Of a stretch of 6,126 bases of DNA, positions 1 to 6,126 are shown piece by piece; within the stretch, counting starts at the first letter, position 1, and the number at the start of each line of letters is the position of its first letter. The position numbers and the translations under genes are program-made. Source of the DNA: a bacterium (lineage in GTDB: Bacteria; Krumholzibacteriota; Krumholzibacteria; LZORAL124-64-63); assembly GCA_030592025.1 (NCBI GenBank), contig JAUUZX010000104.1, positions 1 through 6,126 of the forward strand. The letters are read 5' to 3'. The notes beneath the pieces are model-generated. The model saw only the letters and a list, made by a program, of their open reading frames with translations. It made no database searches and had not been told where the DNA came from.

Positions 1-18
1 CCATTGGACGACCGGGCA
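1..18 (-). tRNA. 5' end of a tRNA gene, probably tRNA-Gln (partial, cut by left edge)
   Basis: Read on the minus strand, the last 18 bases are TGCCCGGTCGTCCAATGG. This fits the first 18 bases of a tRNA: a 7-nt acceptor strand (TGCCCGG), U8, C9, the D-stem strand GTCC (10-13), A14, A15, a one-base D-loop and the invariant G18 G19. A U at position 1 is unusual for most tRNAs but characteristic of bacterial tRNA-Gln, where a weak U1-A72 pair is a known GlnRS identity element; this D-arm type also occurs in tRNA-Glu. A promoter-like element ends 13 nt upstream, implying a short pre-tRNA leader. The anticodon, T arm and 3' end lie outside the window, so the isoacceptor is inferred. The alternative is chance resemblance, or a coding start at the ATG at 19-17, which lacks a Shine-Dalgarno sequence. 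Confidence 0.55.
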
Positions 19-31
19 TTCAAGAGCCGAA

Positions 32-60
32 AATATATACGGGCGCTCGCGCAGGTGCAA
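32..60 (-). promoter_or_regulatory. sigma70-type promoter reading toward the left edge
   Basis: On the minus strand TTGCAC (60-55, 3 of 6 matches to the -35 consensus, with the key TTG) is followed after exactly 17 nt by TATATT (37-32, 5 of 6 matches to the -10 consensus). The -10 is part of the only strongly AT-rich patch in the vicinity (30-39). Initiation would be expected near position 25, about 7 nt before the putative tRNA 5' end at 18, a normal tRNA leader length. The spacer holds a small palindrome (43-52). This would give the tRNA its own promoter independent of the upstream gene block. Expression has not been shown. Confidence 0.5.
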
Positions 61-61
61 G

Positions 62-75
62 TTCTCGTGCGAGAA
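62..75. repeat. 14-nt perfect palindrome downstream of the phosphatase gene
   Basis: TTCTCG (62-67) and CGAGAA (70-75) are perfect inverted arms around a 2-nt centre. The palindrome lies 21 nt past the stop codon of the membrane phosphatase and directly upstream of the -35 element at 60-55. As RNA it could form a short hairpin, but no T-run follows, so it is a poor intrinsic terminator. As DNA its place beside the promoter would suit a dimeric regulator. A second small palindrome, GCGC-TC-GCGC, lies at 43-52 inside the promoter spacer. Both could be chance in GC-rich DNA. Confidence 0.35.
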
Positions 76-96
76 ATCCGGTAACCCCATCAGGAG

Positions 97-2130
97 TCAG
101 TCTGGGGCCACTACCGCGTCCGGCCCAGGACGGTACCGCCGCAGCTCCCGGTGCAGGAGCCCGTGGAGCGCCTCGGGCGACTCCAGATCCATGGCCCCTA
201 TGTCCCACGAGGACGGAACCAGGATGAAGGGCTCGGTCTGGGCGCCACCCACCCCTCCGTGGCTGCTGATCTGCTCCTCGAACACGACGATGCGCCGCCG
301 CGCCGGCAGCCAAGCGCCGTTCAGGACGAGGTCGCCGCTGTCCGGGTAGCTCAGCAGTTGGGCCAGTTCGCCGGCCCAGCGGTCGCGCTGGTCGCAGCAA
401 TCGAGAGGATCGCGGGCGCCGGTCAATTCGCCGGTGATCAGGTTGCGCAGACCACCGTGGCCCAAAACCACCGCGTCGCCGAACTCCCGCGCCGCCATGA
501 CCATGCCCACACCGGGGTGGCTCGCCAGGCTCTCCACCAAACCCGGGTACCGGAGCCGTATCTCCTCCAGGTGCAGCGGGCGGTCGAACCCGGTGAAGTA
601 CACGTGGGCCAGGCTGCCGGACACGCAGACGACCACCTCCGCCCCCGGGTCCACCGCCCCGTCCGTCGCCCCGGAACGGGTGATGGCCGACAGGGTGCGC
701 CGCCCCCGCTCCGCCGCCCAGCCCAGGCCGCCGGGGGCCGTCTCGAGCATCTCGTCCAGGAGGCGGGCGGTGTAGCTGAAGTCGGGGTTGAAGGTCACCT
801 CGGGCCCCGGCTTGCGTCCCTGGGCGTCGCCCACGAGCCGCGCCACGGCCTCGTCGATGGTCTCGTCGTGGAGCAGGCGGAAGGGGATGCTCGGCGTCTG
901 GCCGTGGTCCGACAGCAGGACGATGTCGTACCGCACCGGGGACTGGCGGCGGGCCCGGCGTCGCAACTTGCGCAGGCGGCGATCGAAGGCCGCGAGGGTG
1001 AGCTGGGACTCGTAGCTGTCGGGGTCGGCGTGGTGGGCCACGTCGTCGTAACCCACGAAGTTGCTGTAGATGACCGGGACGCCCCGCACCATGTCCTGCT
1101 TGAGCCAGAAGAAGCTCAGATCCCGCAGGAAAGCGTTGGCCACGGCCCGCTGGGCCAGGCGCTTGAGGCTGAACCCCAGCTGCGGCCGCTGCCGGTCGAA
1201 GCGGCCCACCCAGGTCAGCACGAAGCCCGACACGAAGTCCCAGACGGCGTCGAGTACGGCCTTGGTGTAGGCCGTGGGGCTGAGGAAGAAGAGGTTGAAG
1301 TCTGCCCGCTCACCTTCCCGCCGGGCGCTGGCCCCCTCGCCCAGGGCCGAGACGGTCATGAGGCGCTTGGCCGCACCCCCGCTCATGAAGGTGTTGATGC
1401 ACGACCCGCCCTCCAGCAACGGCCGGCCCCCGCGCCCGGCGACCATGGCCTCGAGGGACCGCAGGTCGTCGGGGTGGCTCACAACGCGGATGCGCTGGGT
1501 GGCGCGATCGAACCAGCGGTAGCCGGCGACGTTCTCCCGGTCGCCGTAGAACAGCCCCGCCTGCACCGCCGGCGTGTTGGACGGCACGCCGCAATGCCAG
1601 GACAACAAGCGGTGGGAACCCTTGGCGAGCATGGCCGAGATCGTCGGCATGCGACCGCGCTGCAGCACCCGACGCAGGCTGCTCAGGGAGAGCCCGTCCA
1701 CCTGCAGGATCAGGAGGCCCCGCAGGGGCTTGCGCTCGGTCCGCGGACCGAAGAAACGCCCCAGGCGGTAGATCACGGATTGGAAGAAAGGGTAGGCCTC
1801 GTCCAGCCCCATGGCGCCCACGACGCCGCTGGAGATGACGACCATGATGAGGCTGCCCAGGAACGCGTCGCCGTAGTGGCCCACGTGGAACGCCGGCTCG
1901 GTCTGGGAGGCCACCCAGAGGATGAAGCCGTTGAACAGCAGCGTCGGCAGACCAAGAGTGAATCCGTTCAGGGGCAGGGTCAGGAACAGGAGCAGCGGCC
2001 GCAGGAGGATCAGCAGGAGGGCGAACACGATGGGCAGCCGCAGCATGGCGGCCCACCAGCGCGGCACGGACGTGTCCAGCTGGAAGCCCGGCAACACGCT
2101 CGTGGCCAGCAGCAGGGCCAGCACCGCCAC
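97..2130 (-). CDS. Holin-like membrane region fused to an AlkP-superfamily phosphodiesterase/phosphatase domain
   Basis: This is a 677-residue protein from the GTG at 2130; the true start is probably further upstream. Residues 1-108 are hydrophobic, with helices near 1-15, 31-48, 50-75 and 90-108, and resemble the phage_holin_4_2 family (the RPLLLFLTLPLN segment is typical). The rest is an AlkP/nucleotide-pyrophosphatase-like domain with a full set of candidate two-metal residues: D145 (QVDGLS), nucleophile T186 (SNTPAVQAGLFYG), D362 and H366 (YDDVAHH), D408-H409 (SDHGQ) and H624 (SSHGGVGG). The C-terminal DLVLNG...VFEEQISSHGG region matches what I recall of proteins labelled 'phage holin family' in actinobacteria and other phyla. 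Hydrolysis of a phosphoester at the membrane is likely; the substrate is unknown. An Arg-rich patch lies at 384-397. The GTG at 2130 has no Shine-Dalgarno sequence and truncates the first helix. The gene follows gltX and is probably cotranscribed with it. Confidence 0.85.
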   Translation of the reverse strand: MAVLALLLATSVLPGFQLDTSVPRWWAAMLRLPIVFALLLILLRPLLLFLTLPLNGFTLGLPTLLFNGFILWVASQTEPAFHVGHYGDAFLGSLIMVVISSGVVGAMGLDEAYPFFQSVIYRLGRFFGPRTERKPLRGLLILQVDGLSLSSLRRVLQRGRMPTISAMLAKGSHRLLSWHCGVPSNTPAVQAGLFYGDRENVAGYRWFDRATQRIRVVSHPDDLRSLEAMVAGRGGRPLLEGGSCINTFMSGGAAKRLMTVSALGEGASARREGERADFNLFFLSPTAYTKAVLDAVWDFVSGFVLTWVGRFDRQRPQLGFSLKRLAQRAVANAFLRDLSFFWLKQDMVRGVPVIYSNFVGYDDVAHHADPDSYESQLTLAAFDRRLRKLRRRARRQSPVRYDIVLLSDHGQTPSIPFRLLHDETIDEAVARLVGDAQGRKPGPEVTFNPDFSYTARLLDEMLETAPGGLGWAAERGRRTLSAITRSGATDGAVDPGAEVVVCVSGSLAHVYFTGFDRPLHLEEIRLRYPGLVESLASHPGVGMVMAAREFGDAVVLGHGGLRNLITGELTGARDPLDCCDQRDRWAGELAQLLSYPDSGDLVLNGAWLPARRRIVVFEEQISSHGGVGGAQTEPFILVPSSWDIGAMDLESPEALHGLLHRELRRYRPGPDAVVAPD

Positions 2131-2228
2131 GACCCAGACCAGGACGTAGCGTCCGAGGATGCTCAGCAGTGTCTTCGCGGCGCCCCCCTTTCGTCCGCCG
2201 CCGGACCGGATCCTGTTGGGTCAGGCAC
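2131..2228 (-). other. Ambiguous 5' region of the membrane phosphatase gene: CTG start or frameshifted N-terminus
   Basis: The phosphatase frame stays open upstream of 2130 to a TGA at 2223-2221. The added residues (LLSILGRYVLVWV, from CTG at 2169) complete the first membrane helix, but this stretch has no ATG, GTG or TTG in frame. A GTG at 2228-2226 lies directly after the gltX stop (TGA-GTG) but is in another frame and ends at 2165-2163. The two frames would join if the run of six G at 2189-2184 had one more G, giving an N-terminus beginning MPDPTGSGPAADERGGAAK. A small hairpin (GTCCG 2206-2202, CGGAC 2197-2193) precedes the G run. A CTG start at 2169 would sit 14 nt past the AAGGGGGG tract. 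I cannot decide between these from one sequence. Confidence 0.6.
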
Positions 2229-3722
2229 TCAGCCTGCCGCAGCCTCCAGGCGATGCACCGTGCGCGGTGCGCCCAGGAGTTCCATGACGTCGAAGATGCC
2301 CGCGCTGCGCGACTGCCCCGTCAGCGCCACCCGGGCCGGGTGGATCAGGGCGCCGGCCTTCACGTCGAGTTCTTCAGCCAGTTCACGCACCACGCCTTCG
2401 AAGGCCTCCGCCTCCTGGGGCTGCTCCAGGTCGAGAGCCTCAGCCAGGGCCGCGGCCAGGCGCTTCAAGTGGGCGCGCCCCTCGTCGGTGGTCACGTGTT
2501 CGGTGCGGGCTTCCTCGTCGACGTCGTACGCATCCGTGAAGAAGAAGCCGATCTGCTCCGGCAGGGTGACCAGGCTGCTGAAACGGTTGCCGAGGGTGGC
2601 CAGGACCCGCGCCAGGTAACCCGATGTGTCATCGGCGCCGGCCACCTGCCATGCCATGTCCAGCTCCCAACCCCGGGACGTCACCATGGGCAGGGCCAGG
2701 CCGAGCCTCTCCTCGGGGGTGAGCCGCTTGATGTGGGTGCTGTTGATGTGGGCGAGCTTGTCGTAATCGAAGGCCGCCGGGCTGCTGTTGACCTTCTTGA
2801 GGCTGAACTTCTTGACGATGGCGTCGGTGCGCATGACCTCGTCGGCGCTGCCGCCGGGGGACCATCCCAGCAGGGCCAGGTAGTTCACCATGGCCTCGGG
2901 CAGGATGCCCTGGTCCGCAAACTCGGCGACGGCCGTGGCCCCGTGACGCTTGCTGAGCCGCTTCTTGTCCGGGCCCAGGATCATGGGCATGTGGCCGAAC
3001 TTCGGCGGCTTCCAGCCGAGGGCCTCGTAGATCAGGATCTGGAACGGCGTGTTGCTCACGTGGTCGTCGCCCCGCAGCACGTGGGTGATGCCCATGAGGT
3101 GGTCATCGACGACGCAGGCGAACTGGTAGGTGGGGAATCCGTCGGCCTTGACGACGACCCGGTCCACCAGGACGTCGTTCTGGAACTCCCGCTTGTCGAC
3201 GATGAGGTCGTACCAAAAAGTTGAGCCCTCGTCGGGGGTGCGCAGACGCCAGGCCGAGGGCTTGCCCGCCGACTCGTGCTCGGCGATGACCGCCGCGTCC
3301 AGGTGGCGGCAGTGGCCGTCGTAGCCCTCCCAGTTGCCGCCGGCGTCGCCCACCGCTTTTTCGCGGACTTCCAGATCCTCGGCGGAGCAGAAGCAGCGGT
3401 AGACCCGGTCCTCGGTGGCCAGCTTGATCAGGTGCGCGCGGTAGATGTCCAACCGCTCGGACTGGAGGTACGGTCCGTGGTCGCCGCCCATCTCGGGGCC
3501 CTCGTCCCAGTCCAGGCCCAGCCAGCGCATGCCATCGAGGATCGCCTCGTAGCTCTCGGCGGTGCTGCGTTCCTGATCCGTGTCCTCGATGCGCAGGATG
3601 AACGCGCCGCCCCGGTTCCTGGCGTACAGCCAGTTGAAGAGCGCGGTGCGGGCGCCGCCCACGTGGAGGAAGCCGGTGGGGCTGGGCGCAAAACGAATGC
3701 GGGGCGCCTCGGGTGCGTTCAT
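2229..3722 (-). CDS. gltX: Glutamyl-tRNA synthetase
   Basis: A class I aminoacyl-tRNA synthetase that attaches glutamate to tRNA-Glu in the cytoplasm and, in bacteria without GlnRS, also to tRNA-Gln. At 497 residues it is full length for the family. The N-terminal Rossmann domain shows the FAPSPTGFLHVGGART block (11-26) with the HIGH-type FLHVG at 18-22. A zinc-site pattern is present: C110 and C112 (RCFCS), then C138 and H140 (GHCRH). VDDHLMGITHVLRGDDHVSN (205-224) and the KMSKS-type KRLSK (254-258) complete the active site. The helical anticodon-binding region ends with the typical HPARVALTGQ segment (461-470). The ATG puts the first motif 10 residues in, as usual; the leader has AAAGG 11 nt and AGGAG 16 nt upstream, a weak ribosome site. 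The stop abuts a GTG. Whether the enzyme discriminates against tRNA-Gln cannot be read from it. Confidence 0.98.
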   Translation of the reverse strand: MNAPEAPRIRFAPSPTGFLHVGGARTALFNWLYARNRGGAFILRIEDTDQERSTAESYEAILDGMRWLGLDWDEGPEMGGDHGPYLQSERLDIYRAHLIKLATEDRVYRCFCSAEDLEVREKAVGDAGGNWEGYDGHCRHLDAAVIAEHESAGKPSAWRLRTPDEGSTFWYDLIVDKREFQNDVLVDRVVVKADGFPTYQFACVVDDHLMGITHVLRGDDHVSNTPFQILIYEALGWKPPKFGHMPMILGPDKKRLSKRHGATAVAEFADQGILPEAMVNYLALLGWSPGGSADEVMRTDAIVKKFSLKKVNSSPAAFDYDKLAHINSTHIKRLTPEERLGLALPMVTSRGWELDMAWQVAGADDTSGYLARVLATLGNRFSSLVTLPEQIGFFFTDAYDVDEEARTEHVTTDEGRAHLKRLAAALAEALDLEQPQEAEAFEGVVRELAEELDVKAGALIHPARVALTGQSRSAGIFDVMELLGAPRTVHRLEAAAG

Positions 3723-3782
3723 GAAGGGCCTGGCCTTTCTCCTGCGGGTCCGCGCGGCGGCGCGGTGCTCAAGATTCTAGGT

Positions 3783-4823
3783 TCAAGGTTCGAGGTGGGG
3801 ACGACGCGGCTCGATCGCCTTGCCGATGGGCTCCCCAAGTTGGACGGGATCGAGCAGGTTGGCAAGCCCCGCCAGGTCCTGCCCCCACACGTACCGGGAC
3901 GCGACGTCCGGATCCTCGCCGTCCCGCACCAGGTGCAGGAACTCGCGCAGGGCCTCGAGGCCGCCCTGGTTCTCCACCAGTTCCCAGGCCGCCAGGAATG
4001 TGCTGTAGCTGGCCCGTCGGAAAAGCTGCCGGTCCTCGTAGCGGTCGGGCAGGACCCCGCGGGCGAGCACGCTGTCCGCTTCCATGGGCGTCATGAGCAC
4101 CGGGCCCGCGGATCGGAACTCGGCCATGTAGTTGGCGAGGTGCACCCCGTCCTCGGCCAGGTACTCCACCAGACCGTGGCTCAGCCAGAGGGGCAACGCC
4201 GTGGGCAGGGCCCGGTCCAGCAGCCATTCCGACACGAGCATGTAGGCGGCGTGCCCGTCGAGGGTGCGCGCCATGAGGGTGCCGATGGGCTGGAGCACGG
4301 CCCGGTTGCCGTCGCGCTGGTAGAAGCGCCAGATGTCCTGCCCCGTGCGGGTCCGGTAGTCGGCCACGTTGTTGGTGTTGACCATGACCAGGGTGTCGGT
4401 GACGGCCAGGTCCAGCAGCGCCCCCACCTGACGGTGGGCCATGTCGACAATCCCCAGGAAGGGCAGCATGTCGCAGGGGCCGTAGCCGGGGTCGTGGTGC
4501 AGCATCAGTTGGCCGAGGGACTTGGTGTCGTCGGTGATGACCACGTCGACGGAATCCCGCAGGACACGGCGGTGGCAGTAGGCGCCGGGCCCGTAGAGCT
4601 TGCCGTCGGCGTCCTCAAGCGGCTTCCAGTCCGACCAGGTCCAGGCGTGCATGTGGTCCGGATAGCCGGCCAGTTCGAGGGCGGCCGAGGTGCAGCGGGG
4701 GAAGACCGTGTCCGGCGTCAGGGGCGGCAGCTCAGCAGGGTGGAACTGGGCCCAGGCCGGACCGGCCAACACCAGAAGGCAGCAGGCCGCCAGCAGCGCG
4801 CGGCGGGGATCGGGGGTCGTCAC
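3783..4823 (-). CDS. Exported peptidase MA-like protein with a degenerate metalloprotease motif
   Basis: A 346-residue protein with a Sec signal peptide: RR at 7-8, hydrophobic core 9-20 and probable cleavage after AWA (23-25), so it is expected in the periplasm or outside the cell. Residues 185-221 follow the layout of gluzincins of the peptidase MA type, in which an HExxH helix is followed by a WxSEGxAEY block. Here the first motif reads HAAYM (191-195), lacking the catalytic glutamate and second histidine, and the second reads WLSHGLVEY (213-221), with His216 where the glutamate ligand usually lies. The following helix (YSTFLAAWELVE and a DGEDPDVA loop, 273-307) also fits that fold. Cys44, Cys83 and Cys117 could form a disulfide. 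I infer an inactive or repurposed protease, perhaps binding peptide; exact function unknown. Translation starts at GTG with AAGGAG 10 nt upstream, 4 nt after the TPR gene's stop. Confidence 0.75.
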   Translation of the reverse strand: MTTPDPRRALLAACCLLVLAGPAWAQFHPAELPPLTPDTVFPRCTSAALELAGYPDHMHAWTWSDWKPLEDADGKLYGPGAYCHRRVLRDSVDVVITDDTKSLGQLMLHHDPGYGPCDMLPFLGIVDMAHRQVGALLDLAVTDTLVMVNTNNVADYRTRTGQDIWRFYQRDGNRAVLQPIGTLMARTLDGHAAYMLVSEWLLDRALPTALPLWLSHGLVEYLAEDGVHLANYMAEFRSAGPVLMTPMEADSVLARGVLPDRYEDRQLFRRASYSTFLAAWELVENQGGLEALREFLHLVRDGEDPDVASRYVWGQDLAGLANLLDPVQLGEPIGKAIEPRRPHLEP

Positions 4824-4827
4824 GGGA

Positions 4828-6126
4828 TCACATCTCCTTGGCGCGGACGTACCACCTCTGCGCCTGCTTCTTCTTGCCCAGTTTGTCGTAGACGAGACCG
4901 ATGTTGTTGAACACGGCCTCGGTCTCCTTCACCGACGCGGCGTGGTCGTAGGCCTCGAGGGCCTCGTCCCACAGGCCGAGGTAGTAGTAGGACAGGCCCT
5001 GGCTGTAGTACACCCGGTAGGAGTCGGGCTCCAGCTCGGCCATGGCGTCGAAGGACGCCACCGCCTCCTCGTAGCGCTTGGCGGCCATGAAGCTCAGGGA
5101 CAGGTTGTAGCGGGCCTCGATCATGGTCGGGTCCAGCTCGAGAGCCTGTTCGTAGGCCGCGATGGCCTTGTCCGACTGGCTGCTCCTCTGGGCGCAGATC
5201 CCCAGGTTGTAGGCCAGCTTGGCCTCGGGCTGCAGCTCGAGGGCCTTGTTGTAGGGCTCGATGGCCGCGCCATACTGCTTGGTGACCCGCAGGCACTGGG
5301 CCAGGGCGGTCCAGGCCGGGACCATGTCCGGCCGTTCCTTGACGACCTTGCGCAGGGACGCGATGGCCGCGTGGTACTTCTTCTCGCGGATCTGGCTCAC
5401 CGCGTAGTTGTAGACGACCTCGGGCTTGGTGTCGGCGTTGGTGATGCCGGCCCGCAGGAACTCGCCGGCCTCCTGGTCCCGCCCCAGGCGCATGAGCAGG
5501 TTGCCGATGGCCAGGCGCAGGTCCGGGAACTCGGGGTCGATGGTGTAGGCCATCTGGTAGGCCGAGACCGCGTCGTCGAGACGGTCCGTCTTCTCGTGGA
5601 CCTTGGCCGTGGCGATCCACGTGCCGGCCTTGTCCGGGTGCTCGTCCCGGGCCAGGCGCGCCGCGACCCGGGCCTTCATGGACTCGCCGCCCAGGAGGTA
5701 GACATCCACTAGGCGCGGCAGCAGGTCGTCCCGTTCGGGAGCCATGTCGTAGGCGGACTCGTACAGGGCGGCCGCCTCCGCGTGGAGACCCGAACTCTCC
5801 ATGAGCTTGCCCTCGTCCACGTACCGGGCGACCTGGTTGTGGACCAGGGACCTGGCCTCGCGCCAACCGTCGACGCCCTCGGGGTTGTGCCGCAGGAAGT
5901 CCTGGGCGGCGGGGACGTACTGGTCCAGCAGGTCGCGAACCGCCGCCTCGTTCCCGGCGTCCACCTCCAGCTTGTTCAACGACAGCACGAGCCGGAGGGC
6001 CTCGGCGTCGACATCCGAGCCAATATCGGGAGCCATCTGGGCCAGGCCGTCCCGGTACGTGACCCGCGCCTCGTCCACGCGCTCCGCCCGCACTTGGGCG
6101 CCACCGATGAGTCGCCAGAAATCGCG
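4828..6126 (-). CDS. Tetratricopeptide-repeat protein (5' partial, continues past right edge)
   Basis: The frame is open to the window edge, giving 432 codons. A GTG at 6093 could be read as a start, but the residues before it (RDFWRLIGGAQV) continue directly into the first TPR-like helix pair, so the gene very probably begins outside. It is built of 34-residue TPR units with the usual W/Y-G-A-Y-A-P spacing. The clearest, numbered from the GTG, are near 85-118, 156-189, 190-223, 225-257, 258-291, 292-325, 326-359, 360-391 and 393-421. Residues 20-80 are less regular. There is no catalytic motif. TPR solenoids bind partner proteins or peptides; the partner is unknown, though the coupled downstream exported pseudo-protease is a candidate. 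Presence of a signal peptide or membrane anchor cannot be judged without the N-terminus. The last codons hold the ribosome binding site of the next gene. Confidence 0.9.
   Translation of the reverse strand, partial: RDFWRLIGGAQVRAERVDEARVTYRDGLAQMAPDIGSDVDAEALRLVLSLNKLEVDAGNEAAVRDLLDQYVPAAQDFLRHNPEGVDGWREARSLVHNQVARYVDEGKLMESSGLHAEAAALYESAYDMAPERDDLLPRLVDVYLLGGESMKARVAARLARDEHPDKAGTWIATAKVHEKTDRLDDAVSAYQMAYTIDPEFPDLRLAIGNLLMRLGRDQEAGEFLRAGITNADTKPEVVYNYAVSQIREKKYHAAIASLRKVVKERPDMVPAWTALAQCLRVTKQYGAAIEPYNKALELQPEAKLAYNLGICAQRSSQSDKAIAAYEQALELDPTMIEARYNLSLSFMAAKRYEEAVASFDAMAELEPDSYRVYYSQGLSYYYLGLWDEALEAYDHAASVKETEAVFNNIGLVYDKLGKKKQAQRWYVRAKEM
4834..4839 (-). promoter_or_regulatory. Shine-Dalgarno site inside the TPR gene, used by the pseudo-protease gene
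   Basis: AAGGAG lies 10 nt upstream of the GTG start at 4823-4821 and forms the Lys-Glu codons just before the last Met of the TPR protein. The upstream stop (TGA, 4830-4828) lies between this site and the GTG. The arrangement supports the GTG as the start and makes translational coupling of the two genes likely. Confidence 0.75.

Noticed and set aside
17..19. ATG on the minus strand as a start of a further protein gene.
   Set aside because: Only six codons are visible, there is no Shine-Dalgarno site, and the same bases fit a tRNA 5' end much better.
62..75. Intrinsic terminator for the gene block.
   Set aside because: The stem is only 5-6 bp and no T-run follows on the minus strand.
151..2619. 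An 822-codon open frame on the plus strand.
   Set aside because: It lies antisense to the phosphatase gene and the end of gltX, both of which have full family motifs. Its translation is low-complexity (rich in H, Q, E, G, A) with no recognisable domain; long antisense frames are common in DNA with G/C-biased third positions.
3774..3779. TAGAAT on the minus strand as a -10 element for a gltX promoter.
   Set aside because: Nothing resembling a -35 element lies 16-18 nt upstream (GC-rich GTCCCC-like sequence), so a separate gltX promoter is not supported.
3771..3797. A GGTTCAAGGTTCGAGG stretch resembling tRNA T-loop sequence.
   Set aside because: No flanking 5-bp T stem or acceptor strand can be formed, and most of it is the 3' end of the pseudo-protease coding sequence.
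3276..4910. A 544-codon plus-strand open frame, and similar ones at 2169-3224 and 4690-5712.
   Set aside because: All are antisense shadows of gltX, the pseudo-protease or the TPR gene, with V/G/H/Q-rich composition and no domain signal.
6091..6093. GTG as the true start of the TPR gene.
   Set aside because: The frame remains open to the edge and the 11 residues upstream (RDFWRLIGGAQ) look like the first helix of a TPR unit; no ribosome binding site precedes the GTG.

Overview
The window is GC-rich bacterial DNA (by eye well above 60% G+C, strong G/C bias at third codon positions, three GTG-type starts among four genes). It carries one unidirectional block of four protein genes, all on the minus strand, so it is transcribed from the right edge to the left. 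An exported protein with a Sec-type signal peptide, an AlkP-superfamily hydrolase with a holin-like membrane region and a TPR protein fit a high-GC, probably uncultivated bacterium. I cannot place it in a phylum from the sequence alone.

In transcription order the layout is: (1) a tetratricopeptide-repeat protein whose 5' end lies beyond the right edge; (2) 4 nt later, an exported protein that looks like a gluzincin (peptidase MA-like) protease whose zinc and catalytic motifs have decayed; (3) after about 60 nt, gltX, a complete glutamyl-tRNA synthetase with all signature motifs; (4) a membrane protein joining a four-helix phage_holin_4_2-like region to a complete AlkP/nucleotide-pyrophosphatase-type catalytic domain. 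The 5' end of gene 4 is ambiguous: either an unusual CTG start or a one-base frameshift at a G6 run. (5) Past gene 4 is a short intergenic region with two palindromes and a good sigma70-type promoter, leading into what looks like the first 18 nt of a tRNA gene, best matched to tRNA-Gln, cut by the left edge.

Genes 1 and 2 are almost certainly translationally coupled, because the ribosome binding site of the second lies inside the last codons of the first. gltX and the putative tRNA-Gln make biological sense as neighbours: in most bacteria lacking GlnRS, GluRS charges tRNA-Gln with glutamate before GatCAB amidation. The roles of the TPR protein, the pseudo-protease and the membrane hydrolase are not set by this context; an envelope role is plausible for the last two. 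I see no clear new system. The points most worth a second look are the degenerate protease, the start of gene 4 and its topology, and the tRNA at the left edge. No stretch longer than 300 bases lacks a gene, and I found no CRISPR array, insertion sequence or rRNA.
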